From the NCBI GenBank assembly GCA_964546645.1, contig CAZJKM010000002.1, positions 20,648 to 84,647 on the forward strand: DNA of 64,000 nucleotides, in the 5' to 3' direction. Below are positions 27,220 to 35,484 of this stretch, piece after piece. The notes beneath the pieces were generated by a model. It searched no databases. It worked only from the letters and a program-made list of their open reading frames with translations, and had not been told where the DNA came from. Within the stretch, counting starts at the first letter, position 1; each line of letters starts with the position of its first letter. A program made the position numbers and the translations under genes. The stretch is from A37T11 sp964546645 (GTDB taxonomy: Bacteria > Bacteroidota > Bacteroidia > Sphingobacteriales > Sphingobacteriaceae).

Positions 27220-27861
27220 TTAATCCAGGCTGGCGGTAATCAGCCGCAAAAATTCCGCCCGCGTTTTATCATTGGCAAATTCTCCTGTAAAAGCAGAAGT
27301 AGTGGTTACCGAGTTTTGCTTCTGAACACCTCTCATCGACATACATAGATGCTTGCACTCAATGACAACGGCTACGCCGGCCGGCTTCAGCGTCTGCTGG
27401 ATACAGTCACGTATTTCGTTTGTCAGCCGTTCCTGTACCTGGAGACGGCGTGCATAGATATCCACCACACGGGGAATCTTACTCAGACCGACAATATGGC
27501 CGTCAGGGATGTAGGCGACATGGGCTTTGCCAAAAAAAGGAAGCATGTGGTGTTCGCACATAGAGAAAACCTCAATATCCTTGACGACCACCATCTGGCT
27601 GTAATCCTCCTTAAACATAGCACCGCGCAATACTTCAGCCGCATCCAGGTCATAACCGTGGGTGAGGTATTGCAGCGCCTTGGCTACCCGTTCAGGGGTT
27701 TTTTGCAGGCCTTCACGGCCGGGCTCTTCACCCAGCGCCTGCAGGATATCCTCGTAATGGGCGGCAATACGGCCGACCTTATCATTATTATAACGATCGA
27801 TCTTGACGTAGCCATCTATTTCTTCTTCGTTATAAGGAACGTGCTGCTTGGTTTTGCTCAT
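27220..27861 (-). CDS. folE: GTP cyclohydrolase I
   Basis: This enzyme of about 213 residues converts GTP to 7,8-dihydroneopterin triphosphate, the entry to folate and, through QueD, to queuosine precursors. The zinc and substrate motifs SMCEHHMLPFFG and ECKHLCMSMRG are intact, and VGLSKIPRVVDIYARRLQVQ is the core helix. The frame is open to a GTG at 27870; ATG 27861 (MSKTKQH) is the better start. The next gene upstream, queD, uses the product of this enzyme and is only 42 bases away on the same strand. This makes a compact pterin operon driven from the promoter before queD. Confidence 0.95.
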   Translation of the reverse strand: MSKTKQHVPYNEEEIDGYVKIDRYNNDKVGRIAAHYEDILQALGEEPGREGLQKTPERVAKALQYLTHGYDLDAAEVLRGAMFKEDYSQMVVVKDIEVFSMCEHHMLPFFGKAHVAYIPDGHIVGLSKIPRVVDIYARRLQVQERLTNEIRDCIQQTLKPAGVAVVIECKHLCMSMRGVQKQNSVTTTSAFTGEFANDKTRAEFLRLITASLD

Positions 27862-27903
27862 AAAATTCACTTCAGCCTATGGCTCATTTCTAAAAGGCGG
27901 ATG

Positions 27904-28317
27904 CTATTCGCCAAAATACTCTACATAATTATTTTCGGTTTCCTGTAACCGTACCGAATGAAGCTGCGCATGATGCTGCTCAATATAAGGTTGCAACTGT
28001 TTGAAAATTTCAGCGGCCAGCACTTCCGTGGATGCCATCTTCCCCCTCATAAAGTCTACATCCAGATTCACATTACGGTGATCCAGTTTTCCGACCACCT
28101 GCGTTAAGATGATCTCTTTCAGATCCCGAAGATCAATAACAAATCCTGTTTCAGGGTTAATATCCCCTTTCACGGTTACATACAGTTCGTAATTATGCCC
28201 GTGCCAGTTAGGGTTAGAGCATTTGCCGAACACGGATTCATTTTGCTCCTGCGTCCAGTCTTCCCGGTATAGTTTATGGGCTGCACTAAAACGCTCCCGT
28301 CGTGTAATATACATCAT
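27904..28317 (-). CDS. queD: 6-carboxy-tetrahydropterin synthase (PTPS family)
   Basis: This enzyme of about 137 residues converts dihydroneopterin triphosphate to 6-carboxytetrahydropterin in queuosine biosynthesis. The zinc ligands are visible as H in FSAAHKL and H-x-H in NWHGHNYEL. The catalytic Cys lies in FGKCSNPN, and LDHRNVN is the second active-site block. A role as a general pyruvoyl-tetrahydropterin synthase cannot be ruled out. ATG 28317 or 28314 can serve as start; the open frame to TTG 28326 runs into the promoter box. It leads the queD-folE operon. Confidence 0.92.
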   Translation of the reverse strand: MMYITRRERFSAAHKLYREDWTQEQNESVFGKCSNPNWHGHNYELYVTVKGDINPETGFVIDLRDLKEIILTQVVGKLDHRNVNLDVDFMRGKMASTEVLAAEIFKQLQPYIEQHHAQLHSVRLQETENNYVEYFGE

Positions 28318-28323
28318 AGCGTG

Positions 28324-28331
28324 CAAAGATA
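28324..28331 (-). promoter_or_regulatory. -7 promoter box directly before queD
   Basis: The minus strand reads TATCTTTG, an exact TAnnTTTG match, with only six bases between the box and ATG 28317. Transcription would start at or next to the start codon, so the message is predicted to be leaderless or nearly so. Confidence 0.5.
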
Positions 28332-28337
28332 ATATTT

Positions 28338-28359
28338 AGATGTGAGACATCTCACATCT
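28338..28359. promoter_or_regulatory. Perfect 22-bp palindromic site between queD and mqnB
   Basis: AGATGTGAG (28338-28346) and CTCACATCT (28351-28359) are perfect inverted arms around ACAT. The site covers the spacer upstream of the queD -7 box, the usual place for a repressor operator. It could instead belong to a short intergenic repeat family. Confidence 0.45.
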
Positions 28360-28409
28360 GATGCTTCATGTATCCATTATTCTGCGTACTTTGCCGGTTA
28401 TTCATAAAT

Positions 28410-29045
28410 ATGAAGCATATCCTGATCATTTCGGCCACTCCGCATGAAATTGCCCCCCTGTCAGAGCAACCAGGCAGGTTGGTACCTCCTGCTGAGACAC
28501 TCATCACCGGAGTGGGCATGGTTGCAACGGCTTATACCCTTGGCCGGCATTTCGCTGATCACACGTATGATCTGGTGATCAACGCAGGCATTGCCGGAAG
28601 TTTTGACAAACAAATCCCGCTGGGGACCGTATTGCATATTGCATCAGATACGTTCGCTGAGTTGGGTGCTGAAGATGGCACCTCGTTTATCCCTGCCGAC
28701 CAACTGGGGTTAGGTGAGTGTACCTTTAGCGGCTTTGCGCCCGCCGCCGCCCCTTTTCTGACTGATCTGCCCCGTGTAACAGGGATTACCGTTAACTGTG
28801 TCCATGGGCACGAACCCTCCATCCGCTCCGTCCGGGCCCGCCTGGGTGCTACAACCGAAAGTATGGAAGGTGCCGCCGTTTTCTTTGCTGCCCGGCAGGC
28901 TGGCATACCGGTGATCCAGGTCAGGGCTGTTTCCAATTACGTGGAAAAACGAAACCGCGACAGCTGGCAGATCGGCACAGCTGTGACGAATCTGAATGCG
29001 TGGCTGGCCCACTTTTTAGAAAAAATAAACGGGCAGGAACCCTGA
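28410..29045 (+). CDS. mqnB: Futalosine hydrolase
   Basis: This enzyme of about 211 residues belongs to the nucleoside phosphorylase/hydrolase fold. It removes hypoxanthine from futalosine in the alternative menaquinone pathway. Visible motifs are VINAGIAGSFD, the C-terminal region SMEGAAVFFAARQAGIPVIQVRAVSNYVE split around the catalytic Glu, and the short total length usual for MqnB. ATG 28410 (MKHILIISATPHEI) is chosen over an upstream ATG at 28368, which adds an unrelated hydrophobic stretch. MqnD is encoded 10 kb away, so the pathway genes are dispersed. It diverges from queD. Confidence 0.9.
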   Translation: MKHILIISATPHEIAPLSEQPGRLVPPAETLITGVGMVATAYTLGRHFADHTYDLVINAGIAGSFDKQIPLGTVLHIASDTFAELGAEDGTSFIPADQLGLGECTFSGFAPAAAPFLTDLPRVTGITVNCVHGHEPSIRSVRARLGATTESMEGAAVFFAARQAGIPVIQVRAVSNYVEKRNRDSWQIGTAVTNLNAWLAHFLEKINGQEP

Positions 29046-29057
29046 AAGCCCTGCCCG
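29024..29057 (-). terminator. Rho-independent terminator for the PQQ-propeller gene
   Basis: Inverted arms CGGGCAGG (29030-29037) and CCTGCCCG (29050-29057) have a 12-base loop. Read on the minus strand, the stem is followed by a T-rich run beginning TTTATTTTTT. The hairpin straddles the mqnB stop codon, so the two convergent genes share this short space. Confidence 0.6.
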
Positions 29058-29078
29058 CTACCTGATGAAGCGTTGATC

Positions 29079-30947
29079 TTACAGTTTAAATGCTGAAATT
29101 TCGTTACTTTTTGATTTATAGTACAACACACCGCCATACTCATCCACCTTGTAATCGGGCTTTTTATCCCGCAAAACAATTTCTTTATCAGCCTTTCCCG
29201 TGTCTTTATTCACTTTTACCAGTCCTACCCCCCCATCCAACTGGGTAAGGATAAACTGTGCGTTCTCCGTGGCCGCGGTTGCCCTGAAACGTTTATTCAT
29301 TTCATTAAATGAAGCCGATGCTATATTCGCAAAACCTTCCTGATAGATCTTCATTTCCTTTCCATAACTATTCAGCTGGTTGCTGCCGGCATAGGTTCCA
29401 TAACGCCCTCCCTGGTATGCTGCCGCACTGGCCATCGCCATGGAAGCTACCGCGAGCGTACCGGTTGCTATTTTCATAAACGTACCTTGCCCGGGTGACT
29501 TTTGGTACGTATGGTATAGTTGTTTCCCATCGTATCCCAGCATCATCAGGTTCTGGCTGGAAGTGAGCAGCAATCCGCTTTCGCGCGCCGTAAAACTGTC
29601 CGGTGCTTCTTTTTCATCAAACTTGTACGTCGCAAATGTACTGATATCACCGGTCTGTTCCTTAATGGCTATGATTTCCTCTCCCGTGCTGATCAGATAC
29701 TGCTTGTTTTTCGGATCATACGTACTGGCTACCTGTTTGGCTTTTTTATACTTAATGGGTTTATTCCAGATAGATTCACCGGTTTGCAGATTGATGATAT
29801 TGGCATCTTCATCAGTGATATAAATAAGCCCCTGTGGCGTGAGTGCCATCGTATGGATGTTCTCCCCGGTACTCAGCGGCTTTTTGAACAGTACATTGCC
29901 ATCAAAGGAAATTTTATTGATACCTCCCGATCCGATACCGAACAGGATCCCATCCTCAACAATATAGAAATGCTGGACATATCCTTTGGTTTTAGGCGCT
30001 TTATCCCATAAATCCGTACCGTCTGCGGCACTCAGAAACGATATTTTTGATTCTGACGCGGCGGCGGCCAGTTTGGCAATGCCCGATTTCCCTGTATTGT
30101 CCACATCACTGACAATAGCAAGTCCCTGCGGCAGTATTTCAAAGCGGGTTACCTTGCCTTTTATTTTCCGCTCTTTCTGCCACAGTAAGTTCCCGTCGGA
30201 GCTGACTTTATGAATACGGGTGTCGCCGTTGGCGCGCTCCTCAAAAGCATAGATCTCTTTTCCGGTGGGATCTGCGGTCATCCAGGTGATATCATCCACC
30301 TTTGATGTCCAGACGATCTTACCGCCGGTTAGGTCTACCCGTATCAGCGTTTTGGTGGTCGGTACAATCAGGCCGTCAGACAGCAGTAACGGTTTTCCCG
30401 AACTGATGGGAACCGCATTGCCCGTGCGCACTTTGCCGACGTTCGGGTCCAGCGATGCGAAGGATTCCTGTTTTCCCGTAGCCAGGTCATATATACCCGC
30501 AGCCAGTACATATTGCTCCGACTTGCTGCGATTGCCGACGATCACCAGTTTATTTTGCGGCAGGAAAATGTTGCAAGTGGCAATATTCCGCCAACCGTTT
30601 TCTTCCGTGGCAAACAATTTCTTTCCGGAAATAAAGTCGATCACTGTCTTTTTGGAAGTCAGCAGGCTCCCCTGGTGAACGATGACATAAGGAGACATCG
30701 GGACAAATTCCAACTCTTCTTCTTTCACTTTGCCGTATTCCGTAAATGTAAAATGCGGCTCGGATGATTCTGGCCTGATACCTGACAACCCGTTACTACC
30801 GGCTACCACCAACACACCCGCATCTGTTAAATGCATAAAATTAATGGATCCGCCCACGTTATAAACCGCATCCGGTTTATCTGTTTTCTGTGCGAGCAGC
30901 ACCCCGGCCAACAGAAAGGCCATCATACTCAGTAGTAATTTTTTCAT
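29079..30947 (-). CDS. Exported PQQ-like beta-propeller protein
   Basis: This 622-residue protein has a signal peptide (LLLSMMAFLLAGVLLAQ) and repeated PQQ-type blades across residues 25-480. These have alternating strands and typical tags such as GGKIVWTSKVDD, DGNLLWQKE, DGTDLWDKAPK and TGESIWNKP. Near residue 495 the propeller is interrupted by a small-residue hydrophobic segment (TLAVASMAMASAAAYQGG) and a Gly/Tyr-rich stretch. A final blade follows. PQQ cofactor binding is unlikely without the dehydrogenase residues; a scaffold or sensor role is more plausible. It is divergent from the lipoprotein/OMP operon, separated by the operator cluster. A terminator follows it. Confidence 0.8.
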   Translation of the reverse strand: MKKLLLSMMAFLLAGVLLAQKTDKPDAVYNVGGSINFMHLTDAGVLVVAGSNGLSGIRPESSEPHFTFTEYGKVKEEELEFVPMSPYVIVHQGSLLTSKKTVIDFISGKKLFATEENGWRNIATCNIFLPQNKLVIVGNRSKSEQYVLAAGIYDLATGKQESFASLDPNVGKVRTGNAVPISSGKPLLLSDGLIVPTTKTLIRVDLTGGKIVWTSKVDDITWMTADPTGKEIYAFEERANGDTRIHKVSSDGNLLWQKERKIKGKVTRFEILPQGLAIVSDVDNTGKSGIAKLAAAASESKISFLSAADGTDLWDKAPKTKGYVQHFYIVEDGILFGIGSGGINKISFDGNVLFKKPLSTGENIHTMALTPQGLIYITDEDANIINLQTGESIWNKPIKYKKAKQVASTYDPKNKQYLISTGEEIIAIKEQTGDISTFATYKFDEKEAPDSFTARESGLLLTSSQNLMMLGYDGKQLYHTYQKSPGQGTFMKIATGTLAVASMAMASAAAYQGGRYGTYAGSNQLNSYGKEMKIYQEGFANIASASFNEMNKRFRATAATENAQFILTQLDGGVGLVKVNKDTGKADKEIVLRDKKPDYKVDEYGGVLYYKSKSNEISAFKL

Positions 30948-31156
30948 GGTTTTATTTTAGATTTACTATATATAACACGATACACTATTTCAGTATTCAA
31001 TTTCTTTTCACTATTCATTGAGGACAGAGACAGGAAAAATCCGCCGGATAGCAGTGTATCCGGCGGTAAGCACCCTGCCTTTTCGGCAACCATGAAAACG
31101 TCGGGCGGTTGCTCATCTGTTTGGTGTAAAAGTAGCCTGACTATGAACCAGTTGAA

Positions 31157-31221
31157 ATCCGTGAAAATACGGATTTTCCATCCGTATAAATACGTAGCCA
31201 AAATCCGTATTTATACGGATG
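31157..31221. promoter_or_regulatory. Cluster of three ATCCGT-N6-ACGGAT operator-like sites
   Basis: Site 1 (31157-31174) and site 3 (31204-31221) have perfect ATCCGT/ACGGAT arms around six A/T-rich bases. Site 2 (31180-31197) has ATCCGT and a degenerate right arm ACGTAG. The starts are spaced 23 and 24 bases apart. The cluster ends 22 bases before the -7 box at 31244. It occupies part of a 330-base gene-free region; I see nothing else there. Confidence 0.65.
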
Positions 31222-31243
31222 TGACTTCTGCCCGCGACCATCT

Positions 31244-31251
31244 ATTTTTGC
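31244..31251 (+). promoter_or_regulatory. -7 promoter box for the lipoprotein/OMP operon
   Basis: TATTTTTG matches TAnnTTTG exactly and lies 26 bases before ATG 31278. The -33 region falls at the edge of operator site 3 and is poor, which fits a promoter that depends on an activator. Confidence 0.5.
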
Positions 31252-31277
31252 CTATTAATTATCAAATCATCAGAAGT

Positions 31278-32085
31278 ATGAAAATAAACAGACAAAGAAG
31301 AACCAGATTGACCCTGCTGGTAGTATCTACCATCCTCATAGCCGGCTTCGTATCTTCCTGTAAAAAGAAAGAAGAGAAACCACAGACCGCTTTATTTGCC
31401 ATACCCGCCTATCCTACCTTCACCGATGCGGATGCGACACTGATTGCGGNNNNNNNNNNTGATTGCGGTCAAGGTCACCGCACCTTTTCCGGCCAACCTG
31501 CCAATCCCCCAAATCCCCGGTCTGCCAACAGGTGGCTTAGATCTTGAGATGAACTTCGGCATGGGCCTGGCAGCATTTAAGGACAATGCCAAAGCAGACC
31601 AGGTATTGTTAAACGGTTCAGAATTGAAATTTGCAGGTGGGACCCACGTGTGGCTGCCGGATTTCAGCAATCTGACCGATCCGTCCAGCGTCACCGGCGT
31701 TAACCTGAACGGTGCCATTACGTGGAAAGTGACCAACCCCGGTATTGAGAAAACGCTGAATGGTATGCCGGGCAGCCCGAAAATCAGCAGTTCCACCACT
31801 ATCCAGAAATCGGGAGGATATACCGTTACCCATAACCCGGTAAGCGGAGCCACCAAAATTATGTACACGATTGCGGACGGAAAAGGAAAAGAAGTGCAAA
31901 AAGAACTGGCCGGATCCGCCACCAGCTGTAATTTCACAGCTGCTGAGCTGGCAGCCTTCAGCACCTCCAAGACTGGAATGATACAGGCCAGTGCCTACCG
32001 CGTGGACGAGGAAACGTCCGGAGGAAAAAAAATATATTACATTCGCATGTCCTCACACGTTATCAGTACAGCAGAAATTCAATAA
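31278..32085 (+). CDS. Lipoprotein of unknown function, split by an assembly gap
   Basis: ATG 31278 opens a lipoprotein signal (LTLLVVSTILIAGFVSSC, then Lys/Glu-rich residues). The frame runs into ten N at 31450-31459. Both sides of the gap carry the same nine bases, TGATTGCGG. If that overlap is merged, 19 bases are removed and one open frame of 262 residues results, reading ...DATLIAVKVTAPFPANLP.... The downstream part looks all-beta with many Gly/Ser/Thr residues and ends SSHVISTAEIQ. I do not recognise a family. The outer-membrane protein gene follows after 30 bases. Upstream lie a -7 box and three operator sites, so the pair is probably strongly regulated. Function unknown; surface or periplasmic location is inferred from the lipobox. 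Confidence 0.7.
31450..31459. other. Assembly gap (10 N) with 9-bp flanking overlap
   Basis: Ten N interrupt the lipoprotein gene. The nine bases before the gap (31441-31449) are identical to the nine after it (31460-31468). Merging them restores the reading frame, so the gap probably hides no sequence. Confidence 0.85.
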
Positions 32086-32115
32086 ATCCTAATAATATCA
32101 CAAAACACACAAAAC

Positions 32116-32643
32116 ATGAAAACAGTAAAATTCGTAGCCATTGCACTCCTGGCTTTCGTAGGAGCGGGTTCAGCCTTCGGTCAGGCTTATGAAAAAGGGG
32201 ACAAACAACTGAATATCGGCGTTGGCTTAGGAAGCCAGTTCGTTGCAGCAGGGGCCAGTGGCAGCCTGCCGATCGGCCTGAGTTTTGAGGTAGGCGCAAC
32301 CGATAAACTGAGTTTCGGTGCGTATGCCGGCTATTCCGGTGCAACGCTCAATACAGGATTCGGTGGTGACTGGAAGTACCGCTATATCCTGGCAGCTGCC
32401 CGTGGTTCTTATCATTTTGACTTTGGTGTAGATAACCTGGATCCGTATGCCGGCCTGATGCTGGGTTACAATATTGCTTCAGTGACGGCTGGTGGCAATA
32501 CTGTAGCAGGTGCCTCTGCAGGAGGTTTTCTTTGGGGCGCACATGCCGGAGCCCGGTACTACTTCGGGCCTAAATTCGGTATCTTCGGAGAACTGGGATA
32601 CGGGATTGCCTGGTTAAATGCCGGTGTTACTTTCAAATTCTAA
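32116..32643 (+). CDS. Small outer-membrane beta-barrel protein
   Basis: This 175-residue protein has a signal peptide cleaved after GSAFGQ (residue 23). About eight amphipathic strands follow, rich in alternating Gly, Tyr, Phe and Ala (LNIGVGLGSQF, LSFGAYAGYSG, YRYILAAARGSYHF). It ends with a terminal aromatic strand finishing in KF, the usual signal for barrel assembly. It resembles OmpA/OmpW-type eight-stranded barrels in length but shows no specific motif. It is second in the operon with the lipoprotein. A strong bidirectional hairpin terminator follows directly. Confidence 0.85.
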   Translation: MKTVKFVAIALLAFVGAGSAFGQAYEKGDKQLNIGVGLGSQFVAAGASGSLPIGLSFEVGATDKLSFGAYAGYSGATLNTGFGGDWKYRYILAAARGSYHFDFGVDNLDPYAGLMLGYNIASVTAGGNTVAGASAGGFLWGAHAGARYYFGPKFGIFGELGYGIAWLNAGVTFKF

Positions 32644-32656
32644 TCACCTGCATATT

Positions 32657-32698
32657 AAAAGTAAAGCCCTGGTGCATGTGCACCAGGGCTTTACTTTT
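32657..32698. terminator. Strong bidirectional hairpin terminator
   Basis: Two perfect 20-base arms (32657-32676 and 32679-32698) meet at a 2-base centre. The outer stem is A/T-rich (AAAAGTAAAG) and the inner stem G/C-rich (CCCTGGTGCA). A T-run ends the right arm on the plus strand and, by symmetry, on the minus strand. It lies between the convergent OMP and NarL-type regulator genes and serves both. Confidence 0.85.
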
Positions 32699-32711
32699 AT
32701 ATACGTGTACC

Positions 32712-33335
32712 TTAAATCAGGTTCTTGCTGAATGCGTATTTTATCAGGCCGACCGTTCCGGAACAGTTCAGCTTCCGCATCAGGTTCTTACGGTGTGTCT
32801 CAACCGTACGTTCACTGATAAACAGCTGCTTTGCGATCTGTTTACTGGTCATCTCTTTGATAATTAACTGCAATATTTCAGCCTCCCTCTCCGTCAGCGT
32901 CTGAGGCGGTTCGCCGGACTGCAGACCTTTCAGCATGACCCTGCTGATCTCCGCGCTCCAGTAAGAATGGTTATTCAACACGGCATCAATAGCCTGGAAC
33001 AGTTCCTGTCGTGCGTATTTCTTCAGCACATATCCGTCTGCGCCGGCTGCGATGACTTCGCGGATAACCGTTGCTTCATCATGCATACTTAGCATGATCA
33101 CCTTGAGACCGGGAACAATGGCTTTGGCCTGCCGGATCAGCTCCAGTCCGGTCATATCAGGCAGTGAATAGTCTGCAATCATCAGGTCATACCGCTCCTT
33201 TTTAAGAAAAGCCAGCGCAAAGCAACCCGAATGTGCTGAACCACCTATCTGATATGTTCCCTGTTCACTTAGCAGCACTTTCAACCCGTCAATCAGGATA
33301 GCGTGATCATCGACCAACAGAACTTTTATACTCAT
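32712..33335 (-). CDS. NarL/FixJ-type response regulator
   Basis: This 207-residue DNA-binding response regulator has a receiver domain (KVLLVDDHAIL, phospho-acceptor Asp in MIADYSLPDMTG near residue 56, conserved Lys in YVLKKYA). A LuxR helix-turn-helix follows (LTEREAEILQLI, SKQIAKQLFISERTVETHRKNL). It is divergent from a TPR histidine kinase gene with HisKA_3, the kinase class that pairs with NarL-type regulators, so the two form a two-component system. It converges on the lipoprotein/OMP operon. The three ATCCGT-N6-ACGGAT sites in front of that operon are plausible targets. This target assignment is inference. Confidence 0.95.
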   Translation of the reverse strand: MSIKVLLVDDHAILIDGLKVLLSEQGTYQIGGSAHSGCFALAFLKKERYDLMIADYSLPDMTGLELIRQAKAIVPGLKVIMLSMHDEATVIREVIAAGADGYVLKKYARQELFQAIDAVLNNHSYWSAEISRVMLKGLQSGEPPQTLTEREAEILQLIIKEMTSKQIAKQLFISERTVETHRKNLMRKLNCSGTVGLIKYAFSKNLI

Positions 33336-33435
33336 AGCAAAGGAGCAAGGTTAAAGGAACATACAATTCGTTCTACAATTATTAAAAAAAAAATTGCAGA
33401 TTGAAAATATTTCCGACATTTAATCAAAAAAAATT

Positions 33436-35400
33436 GTGCATCTGACAGACCGATCGGCCCAAACACGTTATACCGTCTTCTTCAGGGGGATTATCCTCCT
33501 TTTACTATGCCTGGCAGCAGCCCGGTCTTTTGGTGGTCATCCTGCCTTTTTCCAGCATGGGCCGACCGACCGGGATTCTGTTATTACCTGGCTGGACCAG
33601 TGCTGGGAGTACCGTTTCAGCAATCCGGACGCTGCCAGGTTTTATGGGCGAAAAGCGCTGGAACAATCTCAGAAAATGCAGGACCGGGAACTGGAGGCCG
33701 AAGCCTGGCATAATATGGGAGTGACCTACGAAGCACAGGCTGACTACAGTGAAGCATTGAACTACGCCACTAAAGCGCTGGCATTGCGCCGGGAGATCGG
33801 GGACGACCTGAAAACCGCCAACACCTTAAACAATATCGGAATTATCTATGACCAGCTGGGTGATTTTACCCAGGCGCTTTCTTTTTACCAGGATGCCTAT
33901 ACTATTTACAAGCGGCTGGATGACAAGGAAAAACTGGCGATGGTTGACATTAACCTCGGTATCCTGTTTAAAGCACAGGGAGCGTATGAAAAAGTGATCG
34001 GATATTACAGGGCAGCCTACGAGGTTTATAAAGAACTGGGTATGCCCGCTGAGATTGCTTTCTGTGAAGCTAACCTGGGATCTGTTTTTTATTATACCCA
34101 ACAGTACGACAGCTGTATCTACTATTCGATGCTGGCAGAAAAAGCATTTATCGCACAAAATAACCTGCAGTTCCTGCCTATTGCCCAATGCAATGCAGGC
34201 ATGGGTTATCTGGAGACCGGCCGGCTGACCGAAGCAAAAACGTACCTGTTGAAAGCCCTTACGGGGCACCGCAGTTATCAGAACCGGAAAGAAACCGCAT
34301 TTGTATTGGTACAGCTGGCAAAGTTATACACCGAAGAAGGGGACAAGGACAAGGCCTTCCGCTCGGCCGCAGAAGCCAAGGAGCTGGCCACCGAAGTCCG
34401 TGCGCCGCAACAGATAATGGATGCCTCCCGTCTGCTGGCCACCACGTATGCCGGCCGGGGTAATTTCCTGAACGCTTACAAAGAGCATCTTTTGTTCACA
34501 GCCATCAAAGATTCGTTGTTTGAGCAGGAAAAGATGAAAACACTGGCGAATTTCCAGACACGTTACGAAACAGAAAAGAAAGAACAGCAGATCGTCCTGC
34601 TGAACCGTGAAACCACTATCCAGAAACTGCAGTTGCGCCAGCAGGGCTTTCTGCTACTCGCTGCGGGCACCTTTATCTGTATCGGCGTGGCGTCCGGCTA
34701 CCTGATGATCCGGCAACGTAAACTCCGGGCAGAAGCCCGCCTGCAACAGGAGCTTCACAGGGAACAGGAGCGGGCCGCCCATGCCGTACTGGAGGCTGAG
34801 GAACGGGAACGTCGCCGCATTGCAGGTGACCTGCACGATGGGGTCGGACAAATGATGTCCGCTGCCCTGATGAAACTCAACGAAGCCAGGGAAAAGGCCC
34901 CGGAAGGAAGTCAGGCAGAAACACTCACGGCACGTGCACTGGCCCTGCTCAATGAAAGCTATGATGAAATGCGCCACATCTCCCACCAGATGATGCCCAA
35001 CGCGCTGCTGAAAGCAGGACTGTCTACGGCTATTAAGGAGTTTGTTGACAAAATTGATGGTACATCCCTCCAGGTAGAGCTTGCCATGGAAGGGCTGCAT
35101 GACCGGCTCGATGAACAGACTGAAACCGTTGTTTACCGGGTGATACAGGAGGCTGTAAACAATGTGATCAAACATGCCGGGGCCACGCGCCTCAGCATCC
35201 AGCTGATCAGGGATACAGACGGTCTGGCCGTTACCATCGAAGACAACGGGCGTGGATTTGAACCGGCAACCCTGCACCTGGCTGAAGGTATCGGTGTTCG
35301 TAATATATATTCCCGGCTGGCCTTGTTAAAAGGCACGGCCGAGATCGATTCCGCGCCGGGCCGGGGTACCGTTGTGTCGGTATCCATCCCCGCCGGATAA
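33436..35400 (+). CDS. TPR-containing sensor histidine kinase (HisKA_3 type)
   Basis: This 654-residue inner-membrane kinase starts with GTG at 33436. A signal-like helix (FFRGIILLLLCLAAARS) precedes a periplasmic array of about six tetratricopeptide repeats (residues 55-360; for example NNIGIIYDQLGDFTQALSFY). One transmembrane helix lies near 400-420 (GFLLLAAGTFICIGVASGYL). HisKA_3 then has the phospho-acceptor H467 in IAGDLHDGVGQMM, and HATPase_c ends the protein (VIQEAVNNVIKHA, DNGRGFEP, GIGVRNIYSR). It is divergent from the NarL-type regulator by 100 bases. TPR kinases of this layout are common in Bacteroidota. The signal is unknown; a protein or peptide ligand bound by the TPRs is possible. 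Confidence 0.93.
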   Translation: MHLTDRSAQTRYTVFFRGIILLLLCLAAARSFGGHPAFFQHGPTDRDSVITWLDQCWEYRFSNPDAARFYGRKALEQSQKMQDRELEAEAWHNMGVTYEAQADYSEALNYATKALALRREIGDDLKTANTLNNIGIIYDQLGDFTQALSFYQDAYTIYKRLDDKEKLAMVDINLGILFKAQGAYEKVIGYYRAAYEVYKELGMPAEIAFCEANLGSVFYYTQQYDSCIYYSMLAEKAFIAQNNLQFLPIAQCNAGMGYLETGRLTEAKTYLLKALTGHRSYQNRKETAFVLVQLAKLYTEEGDKDKAFRSAAEAKELATEVRAPQQIMDASRLLATTYAGRGNFLNAYKEHLLFTAIKDSLFEQEKMKTLANFQTRYETEKKEQQIVLLNRETTIQKLQLRQQGFLLLAAGTFICIGVASGYLMIRQRKLRAEARLQQELHREQERAAHAVLEAEERERRRIAGDLHDGVGQMMSAALMKLNEAREKAPEGSQAETLTARALALLNESYDEMRHISHQMMPNALLKAGLSTAIKEFVDKIDGTSLQVELAMEGLHDRLDEQTETVVYRVIQEAVNNVIKHAGATRLSIQLIRDTDGLAVTIEDNGRGFEPATLHLAEGIGVRNIYSRLALLKGTAEIDSAPGRGTVVSVSIPAG

Positions 35401-35436
35401 GGGACAGGCCTTCCGTTTTTTTCCGGATTTGTCTGC

Positions 35437-35444
35437 TATCTTTG
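35437..35444 (+). promoter_or_regulatory. -7 promoter box for the OmpR-type two-component operon
   Basis: TATCTTTG matches TAnnTTTG exactly. It begins 36 bases after the upstream kinase stop and ends 40 bases before ATG 35485. This indicates that the OmpR-type regulator and kinase are transcribed independently of the TPR kinase gene. Confidence 0.5.
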
Positions 35445-35484
35445 TCAGGATACACGCATAACCCGGTAATGAACATGATGCACC

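Noticed and set aside
27920..29045. A complete futalosine pathway cluster
   Set aside because: Only mqnB here and mqnD at 38.4 kb are present; mqnA, mqnC and mqnE were not found in the window.
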